Shown piece after piece: positions 5,580 to 8,120 of a stretch of DNA of 8,120 bases. The notes under the pieces are model-generated. The model had not been told where the DNA came from, made no database searches, and was given only the letters and a program-made list of their open reading frames with translations. Numbering within the stretch: position 1 is the stretch's first letter; the number at the start of each line of letters is the position of its first letter. Position numbers and translations under genes: made by a program. The stretch lies in NCBI GenBank assembly GCA_013298375.1, contig JAAFHM010000203.1, forward strand, positions 1-8,120, given 5' to 3'. The DNA comes from Ignavibacteria bacterium. GTDB lineage: Bacteria; Bacteroidota; Ignavibacteria; Kapaibacteriales; UBA4661.

Positions 5580-8120
5580 ATGCTTGGTAAAAAAACGTTT
5601 AGCGCCGACACCACCCTTGCCGATGCACGGCGTAAAACCTTCGCCCGGCGTGCGCCAAATCATTTTTGGGGATTGGTCGTTTCTGCCGTGATATTGGGCG
5701 GGTGTTTAGCGGTTTTTGCTTTTCGTTTAGCAACGCGCTCCGCTTTTGACCGTGAGGGGGAACAGGAAGTGCAAGGCGTGTCGGACGTGGTTGGGCTTCA
5801 CCGCAACGAATATGGTATTGTCCATATCACGGCGCAGAGCGATAACGATGCGTATTTCGGTATCGGCTATGCACACGCGCAAGACCGCCTTTGGCAGATG
5901 GATTTTTTGCGTCGCGTCGGGCGCGGGCGCTTGTCGGAGATATTCGGGCGGCGGACATTGGAGCAGGATATTTTCTTGCGGGCAATGCGTTTTGATTCGA
6001 TAGCGAACAGGCTTGCACGCCAGATTTCGCCGGAATCGCGCTCGGCGCTGCAAGCCTACGCAAACGGCGTGAATGCGTATTTGACGACACACGAAGGAAA
6101 AATTGCTGCCGAATTTGATGCCCTCGAATATCAGCCCGAGCCTTGGCGAGTCGAAGATTGCTTGCTGGTAATGCGGCTCTGGGCATGGGAACTGAACAGT
6201 ACCTTTACCGCCGACCTTGTGTTGACCGCGATTGCGGATTCGCTTGGTCGGGAACGCGCATTGCAGCTGCTTCCGCCGCCCGATGCTGACCCGTATTTTG
6301 CGCCATCTGTTTTGGACTCGCTTCTCCCAAAACGACCAATCGCTAATGCTCTGCAAAGCGCTCCCATCCTTGATTCTCTCAATACCGATTCTGTGCGACA
6401 GCAAACAACAACCGCGACGCTCTCATCTCATCGCCGCAGCATTCCCCCATCTTCATCTGAGCGATTTGGAACAAAAGAGCGCCTCGCCCGTCTCGCAGAA
6501 AGCGCCCGCAACGCAGCAAATATCAGAGGTTCGTCTTTGGGGAGTAATGCGTGGGCGGTGCGTTCATCGGCATTTTTTCATCCTGAGCAAGATTCGTTAA
6601 AAAATTTCCCCTCAAAATATCGGCATGGAGCGATTTTAGCAGCCGACGCGCATTTGGCGCTCACGCTTCCGGCACGGTGGTATGAAGCGCACCTTTCCTC
6701 GCCAACGCTCAACGTGCTTGGACACACGCTTCCGGGGCTGCCGTTTGTAATTGTCGGGCGCAATGACCGCGTCGGATGGAGTTTGGTGAATGCAATGGTG
6801 GACGATACGGACTTTTTTGCCGAGCGGCTTGATTCTACCGACCTTCGGCGGTATTGGGCGTTGGACAGTGCGGGAAGTCGTGTTTCTGAGCCGTTTCGCC
6901 TTGTTGCCGATACAATTAGAGTGAAGGATTCCAGCGATGCGGTCGTGGATATGCGCTATGCGCGGCGTTCTTGCGTGATGTCGGATTTGCCCAGTGGTCT
7001 TGGGAGGTTTCCGGGCTTGCAAAATGCGATTCCTTGGAAAAGCCGATTCCATAGCGGCTCGGTGGTGAGCCTGATTGCCGATAGCGTGAATATCGCAACA
7101 CAAAACGCCTTTCGGCAACTGACGCAGCGTGAATGCCTGACGGTGCAATGGACAGGACAGCAAATGTCCGACGAAGCGCTTTCGCTCTTGCGTCTGGCAA
7201 AAGCTCGCTCGTGGGAGGACGTGCAAAATGCGGGAAATGGCTTTGCTGTCCCCGCCGTGCATTGCATTATTGCGACCGATGACGGAAGTGTCGGCGTAAT
7301 GCCATTTGGCGTTGTACCGAAGCGTATTTCCGGCATACAACCAAATGGCGCACATCCGAATTTTGTACGTAAAGGCTGGGAACAAAGCGAGGCATGGCAA
7401 GGCTTCGTACAGATTTCCTCCGTGGGTAGCCTGATAAACCCACCAAGTGGCAGGGTGATTGCGGCAAATAACTCACTAACGCGATCTCCTTTGGTAAACG
7501 GCGAGCCGCTCCATCTCTCGCATCTCTGGGACGCGCCGTCGCGGGCATCGCGTATTGGCGAATTTTTGGGAGAATTTGAGCATTTTTCCGCATCGGGTAT
7601 GCGCATCATGCAAACGGATGTTGTCTCACACTACGCACAAATGCTGCTTCCGTACATCACGCAAGCCTTCGTGCCGACAACATCTGCTTCGGTAACACCA
7701 TCTTCTAACGAATTGCCAATGCAGCAAGCTACAAAGCCATTACCAGCCAAACAGCGCCAAACATACGCACTGACCTATACCGAAAAACGCGCTCTCCGCA
7801 TTGTCGGCGAGTGGAACGGTGCATTGGAAAGTACATCGGCGGCGGCTTCTGTTTATGCGGCATTTTTGGAGCGCTATGCCTACAACACGCTTGCTGACGA
7901 TGTTGGTGAGGCGTTGTATCGGCAATATGCCGCCTACACACGGCTACCGCTCAAAGCGATGCTTTCCCTCACAAAACGCTACAAGCCTGATGATTCCTTG
8001 AGTGCTGCCTGGTTCGACAATCAACGCACCCCGCAATACGAGTCGCGTGATGAAATTATTCGGCAAAGTTTCCGAGAAGCCGTTGCTATCGTGCAGAAGA
8101 GTATGAATGCGGCATCCGAT
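5580..8120 (+). CDS. Penicillin acylase family protein (Ntn hydrolase), 3' end outside window
   Basis: The frame is open for 847 codons from the ATG at 5580 to the window edge. Residues 28-50 form one hydrophobic segment after an Arg/Lys-rich N-terminus, so it is a signal anchor or uncleaved signal placing the enzyme in the periplasm. The alpha-chain region starts at about residue 68 with HRNEYGIVHITA, GYAHAQDRLWQMD (96-108) and GRGRLSEIFG (114-123). Ser322 in GSNAWAV is the autocatalytically exposed N-terminal nucleophile. It is preceded by a Ser/Arg-rich spacer (about 250-318) of the kind cut out during maturation. The beta chain shows AADAHL (354-359), PGLPFVIVGRND (385-396), WSLVNAMVDDTDFF (400-413) and NPPSGRVIAANN (620-631), with the oxyanion Asn in AANN. 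The family cleaves amides such as beta-lactams and acyl-homoserine lactones; the substrate here cannot be read from sequence. The ribosome site is weak. About 850 residues without a stop fits a family of that length or slightly more. Confidence 0.93.
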   Translation, partial: MLGKKTFSADTTLADARRKTFARRAPNHFWGLVVSAVILGGCLAVFAFRLATRSAFDREGEQEVQGVSDVVGLHRNEYGIVHITAQSDNDAYFGIGYAHAQDRLWQMDFLRRVGRGRLSEIFGRRTLEQDIFLRAMRFDSIANRLARQISPESRSALQAYANGVNAYLTTHEGKIAAEFDALEYQPEPWRVEDCLLVMRLWAWELNSTFTADLVLTAIADSLGRERALQLLPPPDADPYFAPSVLDSLLPKRPIANALQSAPILDSLNTDSVRQQTTTATLSSHRRSIPPSSSERFGTKERLARLAESARNAANIRGSSLGSNAWAVRSSAFFHPEQDSLKNFPSKYRHGAILAADAHLALTLPARWYEAHLSSPTLNVLGHTLPGLPFVIVGRNDRVGWSLVNAMVDDTDFFAERLDSTDLRRYWALDSAGSRVSEPFRLVADTIRVKDSSDAVVDMRYARRSCVMSDLPSGLGRFPGLQNAIPWKSRFHSGSVVSLIADSVNIATQNAFRQLTQRECLTVQWTGQQMSDEALSLLRLAKARSWEDVQNAGNGFAVPAVHCIIATDDGSVGVMPFGVVPKRISGIQPNGAHPNFVRKGWEQSEAWQGFVQISSVGSLINPPSGRVIAANNSLTRSPLVNGEPLHLSHLWDAPSRASRIGEFLGEFEHFSASGMRIMQTDVVSHYAQMLLPYITQAFVPTTSASVTPSSNELPMQQATKPLPAKQRQTYALTYTEKRALRIVGEWNGALESTSAAASVYAAFLERYAYNTLADDVGEALYRQYAAYTRLPLKAMLSLTKRYKPDDSLSAAWFDNQRTPQYESRDEIIRQSFREAVAIVQKSMNAASD

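Noticed and set aside
5727..6404. 225-codon open frame on the minus strand
   Set aside because: It is antisense to the conserved alpha-chain part of the acylase and has no domain or start context of its own.
6636..7400. 254-codon open frame on the minus strand
   Set aside because: It lies entirely antisense to the acylase gene, whose motifs are intact. Its translation is Arg/Cys/His-rich with no recognisable domain.

Overview
The window reads as ordinary bacterial chromosome with roughly balanced base composition. It holds part of a menaquinone (vitamin K2) biosynthesis operon on the minus strand and, divergently, two envelope-related genes on the plus strand. The probable host is a Gram-negative bacterium of the Bacteroidota/Chlorobiota kind. 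The reasons are a predicted outer-membrane protein ending in phenylalanine, A-rich leaders with poor Shine-Dalgarno sequences in front of menF, and use of the o-succinylbenzoate menaquinone route. This placement is an inference and is weak, because the order menF-menD-menH also occurs in enterobacteria.

Bases 4221 down to 1 (minus strand) carry menF (isochorismate synthase), menD (SEPHCHC synthase) and menH (SHCHC synthase), transcribed in pathway order: chorismate to isochorismate to SEPHCHC to SHCHC. menD and menH are 12 bases apart, so they are almost certainly co-transcribed. menF and menD are separated by 118 bases, which hold a strong hairpin whose two irregular pairs are G-U wobbles only in the minus-strand RNA. 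menH runs off the left edge; its codons 1-268 are present.

The most notable structure is a roughly 101-base palindromic repeat present once inside menH (451-551) and once inside menD (1525-1625). Both copies lie in the same orientation and reading frame. Each adds about 33 Pro/Gly-rich residues to an otherwise well conserved enzyme. The copies differ at 9 of 101 bases, and all 9 fall in loops or the central spacer, none in the stems. This resembles coding palindromic elements such as those of Rickettsia.

Bases 4222-4445 form a divergent promoter region. On the plus strand follow an unrecognised secreted or outer-membrane protein (4446-5507) and, 72 bases later, a membrane-anchored penicillin-acylase-family Ntn hydrolase (5580 to beyond 8120). 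The acylase has a clear serine nucleophile, and its 3' end lies outside the window. I found no tRNA, rRNA, insertion sequence, phage gene or CRISPR array.
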